DNA of 64,000 bases from Tritrichomonas foetus (taxonomy: Eukaryota; Parabasalia; Tritrichomonadida; Tritrichomonadidae). The stretch covers positions 147,479 to 211,478 of the forward strand of contig MLAK01000594.1 in assembly GCA_001839685.1 (NCBI GenBank), read 5' to 3'. The translations under genes were made by a program, and so were the position numbers. Shown one piece after another: positions 28,571 to 38,518 of the stretch (the first letter of the stretch is position 1; each line of letters opens with the position of its first letter). The notes beneath the pieces are model-generated. The model made no database searches and was not told the origin of the DNA. It saw only the letters and a list, made by a program, of their open reading frames with translations.

Positions 28571-28972
28571 TCAAAAAGTTGAGACAAAATTTACTGATCA
28601 AGAAATTCATCTCACAAAATTCTGAAGAAGCTCATCAATTTTCTATACCGATCAAACATACTTTGAAAAAGTTTGATGGATCGTCAATGATGAATGTGAG
28701 TATTCACTTTTTTTTGAAACATCACATTGGTTATATGAAGTGATTTTGTGAATCTATTAAATTGTTCAATATTCTTTTTAAAATGATAAGTTACACCATA
28801 CTCCAGAAATATCACAATGTTTTGTCCCAAATATTTTAAAGAATCACAGCAATTACTCATAAAGCTGATTCCTTTTTAGCCAATAAAAAGAGAACATAGG
28901 CAATGGAAAATACATACTTTAGTATACTTAGAACATATAACAATAAAAAAGCTCGCAACATAACACATAAAA
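28571..28972. other. Intergenic with two AACTTTTT boxes
   Basis: The 8-mer occurs at 28573-28580 and 28666-28673, both upstream of the LysM-TLDc gene. Nothing else was recognised. Confidence 0.4.
28573..28580 (-). promoter_or_regulatory. AACTTTTT box upstream of LysM-TLDc gene
   Basis: Exact 8-mer 45 bp upstream of the ATG at 28528 and about 18 bp from the initiator-like ATTCAT on the coding strand. Confidence 0.45.
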
Positions 28973-30349
28973 TTATTTCCTATGAATACTTGGCAACCTT
29001 GGTGAAAGTGTTCTTGTATATATGATATTATTAATGGCTCTTCTTTGACGAAATATCTCCTCGGTACTTCTTTCTTCGGCAGAGGGAAATGGCGCTCGGT
29101 AGGATCTTATTGATCTTGCTGAATATGTACTTCTTGCGCTCCTTGATGCGCTATCGACACTTGCATTGCGTCGAGATGATGAAGTCGGCGATCCTGATGC
29201 ACTTAGTCCAAATGATGTTCCTGATGCAAGTGCTTCAGCTTGTTGCGATTCTAATTCAAAGCGTGCAAGAGCTTTTTTCGCTTGTGTAATTTCTCTCTTT
29301 TTTTCAACTAATAAACGATCGATTTGAATATTTGCTGCATCTTGTCTCACACGAATTTTCTTCTCTATCTTTGATATGAAATCATCTCGCTTTAAAATCA
29401 AATCAGCGTAATATTTATCTCGAAATGTTTTCTCTTCTTCCCGCATTTGCGCTTCAACACGTTCTCTCATTTCGTGCGCTTCATCATATCTTTTAGAAGA
29501 AACTAAGTATTCTTCTTTCCTTCTCAAATCAGCAACAAGTGTTGTATACTTACAATATGTTAAAGGAACATCACTATTAAATTGTTCATCAAATTCAGCT
29601 AGTTTCTTTCTTTGTTCTTTAATAAGCGCTTTAATATCTTGATCGAGTTGTTCTTGCGCAAGTTCAATTTTTTTATTCCACTTCTGCTTCAATCTTGCTA
29701 AATCAAAACTCATATTTATAACTCTATTTTCTAATTCTTCAGCATGTTCAGCTGTCATTTCTTCATACTTAATTTGAGTATTCAATAGGCTTATTTTATG
29801 GGCAGCTTTTTGATATCTTCCAGCATCCAAATAATTTCCATTTTTTATTGATTCTTTTTGTAATCTTCTCAGCTCGGGCATGAGCTTTCTGAGCATCCTC
29901 GGATCAAGCTCATCAAAATCTTCATCCAATGCGAGTTGAACGCCTAAATGAAGCTCTTCTTCTGTAAACTGTGCCTTATTTTTTCTTTTCTCTTCTGATT
30001 CGGCCAAATAATTTCCGTATTCCCTTAATTCATCTTCATGTTCTAATTTTGCTAAATTTTCATCATGGCTCCGATTTTTATTTTGCAATATTTTCTCGAT
30101 GGTATTCATTGCTTGTTTGATTGTGGAAACACCTCGAGTATTTTTTTCTGCCATTAGTTTCTTTTGTCTCAACGCCATTTCCGGGTGAAGATAAGGATAA
30201 ACGTCGGGATGAATTTTATCGATCGATAATCCGTGAAGAATCCCATCAATAATTTCGGGGATTATGTTTGTACTATCAGGGCCATACAAGTAGCGAGTTC
30301 GAAGAGCACGAGGTGAGCTTCGTTGACCATTCGGCTCTTTAACGTTCAT
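28973..30349 (-). CDS. Coiled-coil protein, trichomonad-type structural family, function unknown
   Basis: 458 residues. A short conserved-looking head (residues about 25-65: IIPEIIDGILHGLSIDKIHPDVYPYLHPEMA) is followed by charged helix from about 75 to 385. A Ser/Arg-rich, probably disordered stretch (about 390-425) and a short basic tail follow. Proteins with this kind of head and long coiled coil are abundant in trichomonads and are annotated as hypothetical or cytoskeletal (general recollection, not checked). No motor, kinase or membrane motif is present. A cytoskeletal or flagellar role is an inference from architecture. ATG at 30349, the only in-frame ATG before a stop. Confidence 0.55.
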   Translation of the reverse strand: MNVKEPNGQRSSPRALRTRYLYGPDSTNIIPEIIDGILHGLSIDKIHPDVYPYLHPEMALRQKKLMAEKNTRGVSTIKQAMNTIEKILQNKNRSHDENLAKLEHEDELREYGNYLAESEEKRKNKAQFTEEELHLGVQLALDEDFDELDPRMLRKLMPELRRLQKESIKNGNYLDAGRYQKAAHKISLLNTQIKYEEMTAEHAEELENRVINMSFDLARLKQKWNKKIELAQEQLDQDIKALIKEQRKKLAEFDEQFNSDVPLTYCKYTTLVADLRRKEEYLVSSKRYDEAHEMRERVEAQMREEEKTFRDKYYADLILKRDDFISKIEKKIRVRQDAANIQIDRLLVEKKREITQAKKALARFELESQQAEALASGTSFGLSASGSPTSSSRRNASVDSASRSARSTYSARSIRSYRAPFPSAEERSTEEIFRQRRAINNIIYTRTLSPRLPSIHRK

Positions 30350-31038
30350 TTGAAAAATTTATGCGAAATTGAATGTGCGGAATAATACATAAAAAATTGA
30401 ATGAAATAAAATATCGAATTCAATCGAAATGTAAAAATGATTCTGTGAGTCTTCAAATTCATATCATTCGAAGAGTATTAATCACTTCGATTTCTCTATT
30501 TTCCGGTTTCAATTGAATGGAGATTATCTGTATGTCTACAAGAGCATTTTAAACATTTGCTCTCAGATGCGCTTCTCAATAAATCGAGAATTCTCGAAAA
30601 TGCTTTTTCCTGAATAGAAATTGTAATTTAATCAGATGAAATGACATGAATTGAAGAGCGTCAATATAGGGATACATACAAACAAACAGAAAGTGTTGAA
30701 AGAAATAACAGTTTCAGGCCAAAATTTTAACCAATAACTGTATTTCTCAGTCTACTAATCAATTTTTGTGTAATTTCTTTGAGGCAACATTTGATGGTGA
30801 CTGGAAATGATTGGCTATAATATGGAGAAAGATTCAAGTACATATTTGAGTATTTTGTGTAATTGTTACATGTAAAGAAAGAAACAACTATCTGACGAAA
30901 CACAAAGAAAGAGAAACAGTCATCAAACTATACGAGGAAAGAAAAAAAGCGAAAGAAAATAACTAGCAAACATCAGATAAATACAAACATATTATTTATA
31001 AACCTTTTTAAATAATAAAACGAAATAGATAAATTGCC
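30350..31038. other. Intergenic, palindrome but no gene
   Basis: 690 bp spacer. It holds the 14-bp palindrome TCGAGAATTCTCGA (30584-30597), related to the one upstream of HYDIN, and purine-rich runs at about 30875-30960. No gene was seen. Confidence 0.45.
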
Positions 31039-32655
31039 TTATTCAAAAAGAAAGTTAATATTGTTTTTGCTTGTCTTTGATGTCACCGATGTCCCTAAAC
31101 TTTTTCTCGACCCGATACTTTTTCTCCGCGTTTCTGTTCTTAATTGAGATAGCTCTGTATTAGATAAAATAATATGTTCATAAGAATCACTCAATTTTGA
31201 GCCATTCCACATGAAATCTGTTCCATTTGTCTGTTTGAATTCAATTGTTGCCAAAAGAATTTTCTTTTCAAGTCTAGGTAATACAAATTTGTATCGCCTT
31301 TTCACTTTATCTGTTTTAGGATCTATTGATTTTTCATCTTTATTGATTTGATTTTCTTTACCTTGCTCTTCTTTTGATGAAATTTCTTCATATTCTTTCA
31401 CAATTTCATCTTTTTGTCTGATAAGGTCTATAATTGGCTGTGAAATGACGAGAAGGCGTCGTAAATCAATAACAACTGCTTCATAAGCGTTAAATGTGGC
31501 CATGTTATTGCATTCATCAATTTTCACATCACTTAAAATTTTATCGGTTTCATTTTGAGGAAAGTGAAGTGTTTGGCAAATTGTCAGAATTTCAGATTTC
31601 GCCCTTTCAATCAATTCTGGCAGTTTTTCATTTCTGAGGTTTCGAAGTCTGACAACTTCATCACTACATTCTTGAACACACTTTTCGGTCAGTTGCGCGT
31701 GTGATTCAATAAACGCTTTCCTTTCAGCATCAGAAATCCCCAAAAGTTCCCATTCATGCGAAATTTCAAGAGCAAGTTCAGATATTTGAGCAATTCTAGA
31801 ATTTCTAATTAACGACAAATCTTCGAGATATTCTTGGACAGCTTCAAACGAAGTTGTTGAAATGTCATTTAATTCGAAAAGCGAGGCAATTCGTGGCGAT
31901 AATTTGACTCCAATTTTATTTGCAATTCCTTCTACCTTCTCTTTCATTTTTGCAAAATCTATTCCACGGACCTGAATTTCATCTTCGAGCTCTTTGGCCT
32001 TCTCAATGAATCGCTTCTTTCTTTCTTCCGATAAATCATTTTCACCTATTTCTGCAAATTCACCTCTATCGTCGATAGAATAGCCAATTTTATCAAAAAG
32101 TTCATCTGTTTTTTCTTTCAATTTTTCGAATTGGGAAATCACTTCTTGGCAGCGAGGCTCAAACATCTGGAAATGGGCCTGGACTTCTGCGAGCCTTTGG
32201 CGTAGTGTTCCTTCGTAGCCGGAATCTTCAACTAATTCACATTCTTCTTCGCTTCCTCCAATCGCCCTTATTAGCGAAATGTGGCGTTCTTTAATTTTGT
32301 TGATGTCGTCGATGAGTTTCAGTTTTTCGTTGGTCGCTGCCTTTTTTGCGTTGTATCTGACTTCACTTATGAGCCTGTTGAGTTTATTTTTCTCTTTCTC
32401 GATTTCTGATGGCAGGAGGCCAAGTTCGAGCCAGAGAGACTCGAGATTTGTCGGGTCTACATCGAGGACGAACGAGCTCGTGTCAACAGAAGTGCAGCTT
32501 TCCTTGTCGAAATCGAATTTCATTGGTGATGGTTTTGAATCTGTTTTCGTGCGAATTGGGTCAGGGCTCGAAATTTGAGGCGGGATCGAATCGTCTGGTG
32601 GGAGTTCGAAATGAATCTGTTTTTGTGATGAATCTCGAGTCTTTGATGTCGACAT
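31039..32655 (-). CDS. MAP65/PRC1/Ase1 microtubule-bundling protein
   Basis: 538 residues, mostly coiled coil. The family signatures visible are an N-terminal dimerisation coil, a spectrin-like region at about 280-360 with ISHEWELLGISDAERKAF (the LWxxL.IPxEER type block), then RLRNLRNEKLPELIERAKSEILTIC, which corresponds to the conserved microtubule-binding segment. MAP65/PRC1/Ase1 proteins crosslink antiparallel microtubules in the spindle midzone. In trichomonads the spindle is extranuclear, so location is uncertain. The C-terminus (about 440-538) has a basic patch (DKVKRRYKFVLPRLEKK) and a Ser/Thr/Arg-rich tail with possible phosphorylation sites. The ATG at 32655 is preceded closely by AGCCGTTT, an M3-like sequence. 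Confidence 0.7.
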   Translation of the reverse strand: MSTSKTRDSSQKQIHFELPPDDSIPPQISSPDPIRTKTDSKPSPMKFDFDKESCTSVDTSSFVLDVDPTNLESLWLELGLLPSEIEKEKNKLNRLISEVRYNAKKAATNEKLKLIDDINKIKERHISLIRAIGGSEEECELVEDSGYEGTLRQRLAEVQAHFQMFEPRCQEVISQFEKLKEKTDELFDKIGYSIDDRGEFAEIGENDLSEERKKRFIEKAKELEDEIQVRGIDFAKMKEKVEGIANKIGVKLSPRIASLFELNDISTTSFEAVQEYLEDLSLIRNSRIAQISELALEISHEWELLGISDAERKAFIESHAQLTEKCVQECSDEVVRLRNLRNEKLPELIERAKSEILTICQTLHFPQNETDKILSDVKIDECNNMATFNAYEAVVIDLRRLLVISQPIIDLIRQKDEIVKEYEEISSKEEQGKENQINKDEKSIDPKTDKVKRRYKFVLPRLEKKILLATIEFKQTNGTDFMWNGSKLSDSYEHIILSNTELSQLRTETRRKSIGSRKSLGTSVTSKTSKNNINFLFE

Positions 32656-33238
32656 TTTATAAACGGCTTACGGCGACCGTTTAAAAGGTGTCAAACAGTT
32701 TTTATCGTAAGCAGATTCATCATTGAATGAAATACATGTATTTCTCACCTGTCACCAAGAAATGCAAATAAAGAATAATTCACTGATATTTAAATGTAAT
32801 CACTCTCTATATTGAAATGGTAATACCAGACTGCATTAAATCAGATTTTCATACTTTCTTAATATGGTAATGAAACTGTGCAAATTCTTCAGTATTGTGA
32901 TAGAAAGCGTCTTAATATTAAGAATCACATGTGGTATTTTTTATCCAGCTTCCTCTCTGATCACGATACATTTCCTTTCGAATCAAACTTTTTCTGAATT
33001 CTGTCTAAATAAGCACGCAAAAAGCTGTGTGCCATCAATTTTGAAGTTTTGGTGAAAGTGTAAAGATATCTTTAAATCTTGATATTTCTCGAGTATGAAC
33101 ATTGGATAAATCTTCTTCAATGAATAATGACATTAAATTATTGACACAAAAATCCATGTCATTTTATTCGAAAACCAAAAATATTCCTTTTTTTTTTTTT
33201 TTTACGAAAGTAGTCACTATTATAGAAATTTTTATTAT
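32656..33238. other. Intergenic with 16-T run
   Basis: An M3-like AGCCGTTT (32661-32668) and an M5-like CCTTT lie directly upstream of the MAP65 ATG. There is an AACTTTTT at 32986-32993, far from any start, and a T16 run at 33188-33203. No gene was seen. Confidence 0.4.
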
Positions 33239-33508
33239 TCATACAGGATTTGGTGGCTTTCCAAAAGCACCAAATAGATTTCGATCAACAACGATTTCGT
33301 TTAAATCATTTGGAAAATAAACGCCAGGAGTGATCTTTCGTGTTTCGTTTTCGTTTTGTTGATGCGCTGACGGATTTGGAGTTGATGTCGATGATTGGTT
33401 CGGAGGCTCGCTTGCCGACTTTTCAATATTCGTTTCGTCCTTGGCTTTAGCGGAATTTTCTGGTGGTTTGTAAACAAATCTGTCGTTACTATTGTTGTTG
33501 TTACTCAT
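33239..33508 (-). CDS. Small hydrophilic protein, unknown
   Basis: 89 residues from the ATG at 33508 (a TTG precedes it). It is Asn/Ser/Glu-rich and likely disordered over most of its length. A more ordered-looking C-terminal stretch (TPGVYFPNDLNEIVVDRNLFGAFGKPPNPV) lies at about 60-89. No family is recognised. It may be a short adaptor or a spurious frame. The non-random C-terminal sequence and the isolated position, with its own spacer on both sides, favour a real gene. Confidence 0.4.
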   Translation of the reverse strand: MSNNNNSNDRFVYKPPENSAKAKDETNIEKSASEPPNQSSTSTPNPSAHQQNENETRKITPGVYFPNDLNEIVVDRNLFGAFGKPPNPV

Positions 33509-33850
33509 CAAAAATATTCATTCTGGCATTCGTTTTGACCATATAATTTCACCTTTATACATATTTTATTGTTCCTTTTTATCTTGATAACAACAGAGTA
33601 ATGAGTTTGTTAAAGTGAGTAAAAGCTTATTAAATACGTTCTTAAAGTTTATATAATAAAATAAAACCAATTAAATAAATTCTGACAAATCTGATAAAAT
33701 ATTTTTGAGTCGTTATTTATTAATCTCTCTAATTATATATTTAAGAAACTTTTTATAATCATTTGTAATGTTTTTTTGAAGAATGCTTCACTTGATTTTT
33801 GTCACCCAAAATTCAATTAAAATGTAAAATATAAACGTTCTCCATCAGAA
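33509..33850. other. Divergent intergenic region
   Basis: 342 bp between a minus-strand and a plus-strand start. It contains an AACTTTTT at 33747-33754. Nothing else was seen. Confidence 0.4.
33747..33754 (+). promoter_or_regulatory. AACTTTTT box upstream of helical unknown gene
   Basis: Exact 8-mer 97 bp upstream of the ATG at 33851. Confidence 0.35.
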
Positions 33851-35476
33851 ATGGGATTTCCAGATGAAGTCTATGTAACACTCTCTTCAAATTCGCAAAT
33901 GGTTCCATTCGTTAGTGTTGTTCAATACAATGGTGATACTCCTTACGATTATCTCGCTATCGTTTCTCAATTAACGTCATTTTATAATTATACATTATTA
34001 AAATCGACAAAACCCGATTTTCATACGCTCGACTGTTCCTATCAAGCAAATATTCATAGAATGATGTATCATAAAATTCGATTCATCGAAAATAAGATTT
34101 ATCGACTTCGCACAAAACATCGAGAAAAAATGATTGATTTTGCAAATTATGTGATTGAATTTCTTTCAAAATGGCCACCAACAGAAGACAATATGATAAT
34201 TTCAGTAAAAATTGATAAACTTCAAGAATATTTGCAGCAAGACCCACCAAAAGTAGAACTATTGAAATCAAAGTATAATTTCTACATGTCCCTATTGAAG
34301 CCAGTCCTTGAATCACTTAAAACCAAAGAACAGGCCCTAGAAGAATTAAAAGGCGTAATTGAAACAATCAGTCAAAAAATTGATCCTCGTACATCATTTT
34401 TTCCCACACATAAACTTCAATTGAAATTTGAAAGGCTTTTTATGTCACCTCTTCTTCCATTCAAGGATCAGCTTGAAGAACTTTTAATGATCTTTCCACC
34501 ACCTGATCCTCAAATGTTCCTAAAAATGCTTTTTTCACTTGTTCCGCCAGTATTGAATGAAATTGGGATAAATAAGAAACCGTTTGATTCTACACTTGTT
34601 TTATTACTTGTTAGGCTTTCGTTTGATAAAGTTTATGAACAAAATGAGTTTTTAAGAAATGATGGTACCGATTTATTACATGAATTATCTGATATAACAT
34701 TTGGTAGTTTGAGACCACCTCCTGAATTTTCACCAAAAGTTGAAAACGACGAAGTTAAAATTATTGATGTTTTTCGAAATGATGAGCATTTCAAAAAAGC
34801 TGTACAACTTCTTGAAAATGTGATTTTCTTTACTAATCCTTTTGATATTCTTGATTGTATTGACCTATCTCTGCTTGTGATTGAAGAAGCTGCAACTGTT
34901 TATAATAATTATCAAACAATGGTTTTTCCATTTGAAGTTACCTTTGAGTTATTTATGGCGGTTACAATTGCATCACAGATTCGGAATTGGGAAAATTTGT
35001 CTGTTTTCGTGGAAAATTACACACCAATGACTGGTCTTTGTCCATCTTTTGAATTCTCTAAAGCAAAAATTGTGGCGTCTGTCATGCAATTCCAAACTAT
35101 GGTTGCTGAACTTCATGGTGAAGAAACTGGTGAGTATATGAGGAAGGCCTCTGACTTTGTTGCATCTTTCACAGAATCAATGCCTGATCCGCTGGCTGAT
35201 GCCCATGATGGAATTGTAGTCCTTCCTGAAATTCACACAACTGAAACGAAAGATGACGGAGAAACTTTAAACGAATCATTTCAAAATCCAGAAAATGAAG
35301 AAAATGAAAAAAGCACCGAAACAAATAATGAAAGTAATGTAAATGCACTTGAAAATGGAGAAAATCAAAGGAATGAAACAAAAACAAAAGAAGAAGTAGA
35401 AACAGAAGAAGAAGAAAAAGAAAAACTTGTTCATGTTGATGAAAAAGAAGAAAAAGAAGATAATCAAGAAATCTAA
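33851..35476 (+). CDS. Helical protein of unknown function with acidic tail
   Basis: 541 residues. Residues about 1-430 are a globular, mainly helical region with coiled-coil stretches near 70-180 and a second bundle (about 215-290, KDQLEELLMIFPPPDP... then LVLLLVRLSFDKVYEQN). A third region follows (about 345-430, FPFEVTFELFMAVTIASQIRNWENL). The tail from about 460 is E/N/K-rich and disordered. The helical part has a faint similarity to VPS9-type Rab exchange proteins found in trichomonads, but I cannot identify the catalytic Asp or Tyr, so no function is assigned. No transmembrane segment or signal peptide. The ATG at 33851 is preceded by CCATCAG. Confidence 0.5.
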   Translation: MGFPDEVYVTLSSNSQMVPFVSVVQYNGDTPYDYLAIVSQLTSFYNYTLLKSTKPDFHTLDCSYQANIHRMMYHKIRFIENKIYRLRTKHREKMIDFANYVIEFLSKWPPTEDNMIISVKIDKLQEYLQQDPPKVELLKSKYNFYMSLLKPVLESLKTKEQALEELKGVIETISQKIDPRTSFFPTHKLQLKFERLFMSPLLPFKDQLEELLMIFPPPDPQMFLKMLFSLVPPVLNEIGINKKPFDSTLVLLLVRLSFDKVYEQNEFLRNDGTDLLHELSDITFGSLRPPPEFSPKVENDEVKIIDVFRNDEHFKKAVQLLENVIFFTNPFDILDCIDLSLLVIEEAATVYNNYQTMVFPFEVTFELFMAVTIASQIRNWENLSVFVENYTPMTGLCPSFEFSKAKIVASVMQFQTMVAELHGEETGEYMRKASDFVASFTESMPDPLADAHDGIVVLPEIHTTETKDDGETLNESFQNPENEENEKSTETNNESNVNALENGENQRNETKTKEEVETEEEEKEKLVHVDEKEEKEDNQEI

Positions 35477-36112
35477 AACAACATAATTTTATTTTTTGAA
35501 ACAGAATATAAAAACTTAATTGTATTTTTTTGTATAAAATTCATAAAACTTCCTTTTCAATATTAATTTTTAGTATAATTTTTTTTACTGATTGAGTTAG
35601 TGATTAAAAATATAATTAATATTAATTAAGCAGTAGATTATCTAGGACACCCTCATTTTGAAAAATATGATTCTCACATTTATTTTCTATTTGTTTCACC
35701 AAATTAACTTTGTCATTCCAAAGTAATCCATTATCATCAAGAAAAAACTTAAATAACAAAATAATTTTTGAGTTAAAGAAAAATCACAAATTTTCTTTTG
35801 ATAATAATTCATTTTTTTTTTTTTGTGCTCTCTATCACTTATCAATGAGATTTCTAGAAGAGCTTTTATTTATCATTAATTTTGATGACCAGAAAGAATA
35901 AATGACTGATCAGAATCCATCAAAATTCCAACCAAAAAATAGTATACAATTTTTACTATTCTTCTCTTAAGGAAAAACAACAAATAAATTAAATCATACA
36001 AATAAAAGAGAGTAATTTTGAATATGTTTAGTTTAATATGATAATAATAGAAAAATAATCAAAAAATAATTAAAAAGTCTGCAATAAAAACTAAAAAATA
36101 GAATTGAATGGA
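35477..36112. other. Convergent intergenic region, nothing recognised
   Basis: 636 bp between convergent genes. AT-rich, with a T-run at about 35811-35824. No coding frame with family character, RNA gene or repeat was seen. Confidence 0.5.
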
Positions 36113-37657
36113 TTAAGAAATGATCGTCTTAATCTCAGGTTCTTGTTGTTCCTTCTTAAACAAAATCCAAGCAGCCACACCAATTCCAATCATCATAAAA
36201 GTTGGTAAACAAACCACCAATGATGAAAACAGCTTGAAAATTTTTTCCTTCACAGTCCTTTTGTCACAATTAACGCCCGACCAAGAATATTTACAAATAC
36301 ACTTGGATAAATGTGGCTCACCATGAACAGAACATTTCGTTACATTAAATTCCATCCATTCTTGAACGATTTCGAACATTTTCTTTCTTTTGCTAATCAA
36401 ATCATGAGATTCATTCGGGTTTGATGATAATTCTGAACAGTGAGATCCACCAGCAATGTGATAATTGTATTGTTGAAATGTTACATCTTCATAATTTTCT
36501 GGAATGCTGATAATTGACCATGGATCAGTGAGACCATTTGCAAAAATCACGTTTGTAGATTGCGGATGAGTTAAACCATATCGGATATTCATATCTGTTA
36601 CATCAGGAACAGTTAAATTGAAAGCAGCTTGACAAATTCGATTATAGTATTCGATATTTACTTCTTTTGATCTAAACTCACCAGAAGCTGTTTGGAACCA
36701 TCCAAATTCGTTACAAGTTTGGAAAGTCCAAGCTCGTGAATTTTTATAATCTATTGGTTGATTGTAGCTTGAGTTGAATAATAAAAGTGCATCACCATCA
36801 TCTGGTTCAGGATCTTGCTCATTGAAAAATTGTATAAAATCATCAAGTGTGTTAATATTTCGATCACAATAATCTTTAATTGCATTTGTGCGACTATCAT
36901 ATTGGACTATACCTGCAAATAAATCTGCTATTTCCGATAGTGTAGAAACACGATCAACAGATTTTTTGAAATTAGTATTTTCTCTAAATTTGTTAAAACT
37001 ATCAGCGTTTGTTTCAATTTCTTGCATCAACTCAACCGATCTTGTGTGGCAGTCTTCACTATAATTTTTAATTGCCTGAGAAACATGCATGTCATATTCA
37101 GGGAAATCTAACTTAATTGTTAGAGGAGGTGAAGAAGCCCATGAAAAATTCGCTAAATGTGGATACTTCATTCTAAACATAGAGGAAAGCGTTCCAGCAT
37201 ATGAACCACCAATGATAAGAACAGGACAATCAGTGTGCTCTTTACAGACAACTTTTTTACGATCTTTTAAGAAGAGAGCAAGATCATCAAGCGCCTGAAT
37301 TGATGTCAAATATTTTGTGAGAACTTCTGTCGTTAAATCTATTTTTGGTGCTGAAATTCCATAAAATCGATGTTCGAGGGCAGCAAAGTACGAATGCGTG
37401 ATATTGGCTAAATCTTCAATTGGCCCCTTTTTGATTGATGAGTCGCCAAAACTGAGTGTGGCTTCACCACCAATATAAAGAATGATGCGAGGGTTTTCCG
37501 AATCGAAATAATCATAATCTTCATAATATAATTGATCAAAGGTTGTATGGTCGGATAGATTAAAATGATCGAGTTTCTGTTTGAAAAATTTCTGGTTATC
37601 AAATCGAGGTAATTGATAATTAAATCGAAGGGATAATAATAGAAAAGAGAAAATCAT
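36113..37657 (-). CDS. Serine carboxypeptidase, family S28 (PRCP/DPP7-like), membrane-anchored
   Basis: Secreted or lysosomal prolyl-type peptidase of 514 residues that would remove residues after or next to proline. An N-terminal signal peptide (MIFSFLLLSLRF) is followed by the S28 start FKQKLDHFN. The nucleophile motif is GGSYAG (Ser near 152). The charge-relay Asp is in FANGLTDPWS (near 374) and the His in HIAGGSHCSEL (near 404). All three catalytic residues are present. After the catalytic domain there is a compact Cys-rich EGF-like stretch (CSVHGEPHLSKCICKYSWSG, about 445-470) and a transmembrane helix (about 478-500) with a short cytosolic tail, an uncommon addition to S28 enzymes. Several N-x-S/T sites suggest glycosylation. 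ATG at 37657. Confidence 0.85.
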   Translation of the reverse strand: MIFSFLLLSLRFNYQLPRFDNQKFFKQKLDHFNLSDHTTFDQLYYEDYDYFDSENPRIILYIGGEATLSFGDSSIKKGPIEDLANITHSYFAALEHRFYGISAPKIDLTTEVLTKYLTSIQALDDLALFLKDRKKVVCKEHTDCPVLIIGGSYAGTLSSMFRMKYPHLANFSWASSPPLTIKLDFPEYDMHVSQAIKNYSEDCHTRSVELMQEIETNADSFNKFRENTNFKKSVDRVSTLSEIADLFAGIVQYDSRTNAIKDYCDRNINTLDDFIQFFNEQDPEPDDGDALLLFNSSYNQPIDYKNSRAWTFQTCNEFGWFQTASGEFRSKEVNIEYYNRICQAAFNLTVPDVTDMNIRYGLTHPQSTNVIFANGLTDPWSIISIPENYEDVTFQQYNYHIAGGSHCSELSSNPNESHDLISKRKKMFEIVQEWMEFNVTKCSVHGEPHLSKCICKYSWSGVNCDKRTVKEKIFKLFSSLVVCLPTFMMIGIGVAAWILFKKEQQEPEIKTIIS

Positions 37658-37826
37658 ATTTTGAAGTTCAGTTTACCTTTCAAAACTACAATTCAGTTTT
37701 GGTGAATTTAAAGGCTAATGTGAAATTCTTATTACTGATATATTATGTGAAAAATTCCAACGATGAAAATCTGGAAAAGTCGGAATTTCATATAAAGGTG
37801 AATATTTAAACATAAAATTACCTAAT

Positions 37827-37841
37827 AACCGCTTTCATTGG
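37827..37841 (+). promoter_or_regulatory. M3-like element joined to TCATTG initiator, RPB10 gene
   Basis: AACCGCTT (fits M3) overlaps TTCATTGG. The predicted start site is 57 nt before the ATG. Confidence 0.5.
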
Positions 37842-37893
37842 TTGGATCATGATATTTGAGGTGAAAAATAGTCGAATAATTTACCAAATTTAA

Positions 37894-38151
37894 ATGATCA
37901 TTCCAATTCGTTGCTTTACATGCGGAAACATCCTCGGTAATAAATGGGAAGTCTTTAACGAGTTAATTGAAAACGGTTACGATACAAAAGCTGCTCTCGA
38001 ATTACTCGGATTAAATCGATATTGCTGCAGAAGAATGATGCTCGCTCACGTTGATCTTGTCGATCGTATGCTTCGTTACACACGTACAGATGCTGCCGTT
38101 GAAATTTCTTCAGAACAATACTCAGATGAAAATGGATCTGAATCATCTTAA
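37894..38151 (+). CDS. RPB10: RNA polymerase subunit RPB10 (ABC10-beta)
   Basis: Shared small subunit of RNA polymerases I, II and III, 85 residues. The sequence starts [12 protein letters not shown] and contains [14 protein letters not shown]. It thus holds the four zinc-binding cysteines of the CX2C...CC arrangement (Cys7, Cys10, Cys44, Cys45) and the conserved [10 protein letters not shown] core. The usual family length is about 70; here a short Ser/Glu-rich extension follows. It is convergent with the Atg13 gene downstream and divergent from the S28 peptidase gene. Identification is secure because the protein is nearly invariant in eukaryotes. Confidence 0.95.
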   Translation: MIIPIRCFTCGNILGNKWEVFNELIENGYDTKAALELLGLNRYCCRRMMLAHVDLVDRMLRYTRTDAAVEISSEQYSDENGSESS

Positions 38152-38518
38152 TTTTGTTAGACTCTAAACCATTCAACAAATCTAATTTTTTTATTTTTGA
38201 ATTTATATTTTCTTTTTCATGCAAGCGAATAAACTTCTAAAATTTAGAATTCTGACTTTTATCTAATTTTCGCATTATTTGTTCGATACATTTTTCATAA
38301 ATAATTTCAATTGTAGGTGTGCTTAAATTTTTCAGAAAACAAACAAGCAAACAATATATATTTTAAATTCACTTGATTGAGCAAAAACTAAATAAATATT
38401 TTCAGATTCACCTTTAGAATTGACCAAACAAGGAGTTAATCTTTTTCAAGTTTGGTGGTAATGCAGAGGTATAAATAAATTAAATTAAATGTGATTTGTG
38501 AAAGACTTTTAACAAATT
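38152..38518. other. Convergent intergenic region containing a repeated 62-nt element
   Basis: AT-rich. The only distinctive feature is the element at 38401-38462. Confidence 0.5.
38401..38462 (+). repeat. 62-nt conserved element, copy 1 (possible small RNA)
   Basis: About 81% identical, without gaps, to 51656-51717. A 13-nt block (AATCTTTTTCAAG) and a 9-nt block (TTTAGAATT) are identical. In this copy ACCAAAC pairs perfectly with GTTTGGT across a 20-nt loop. It could be an RNA gene, a 3'-end signal or a decayed duplicate. Confidence 0.55.

Noticed and set aside
33188..33203. 16-T run as possible RNA polymerase III terminator
   Set aside because: No upstream RNA gene or internal promoter boxes were seen; homopolymer runs also occur at 25767 and 35811.
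35710..35901. 63-codon plus-strand frame in the convergent spacer
   Set aside because: Phe/Leu/Lys-rich with homopolymer T-run coding; looks like chance.
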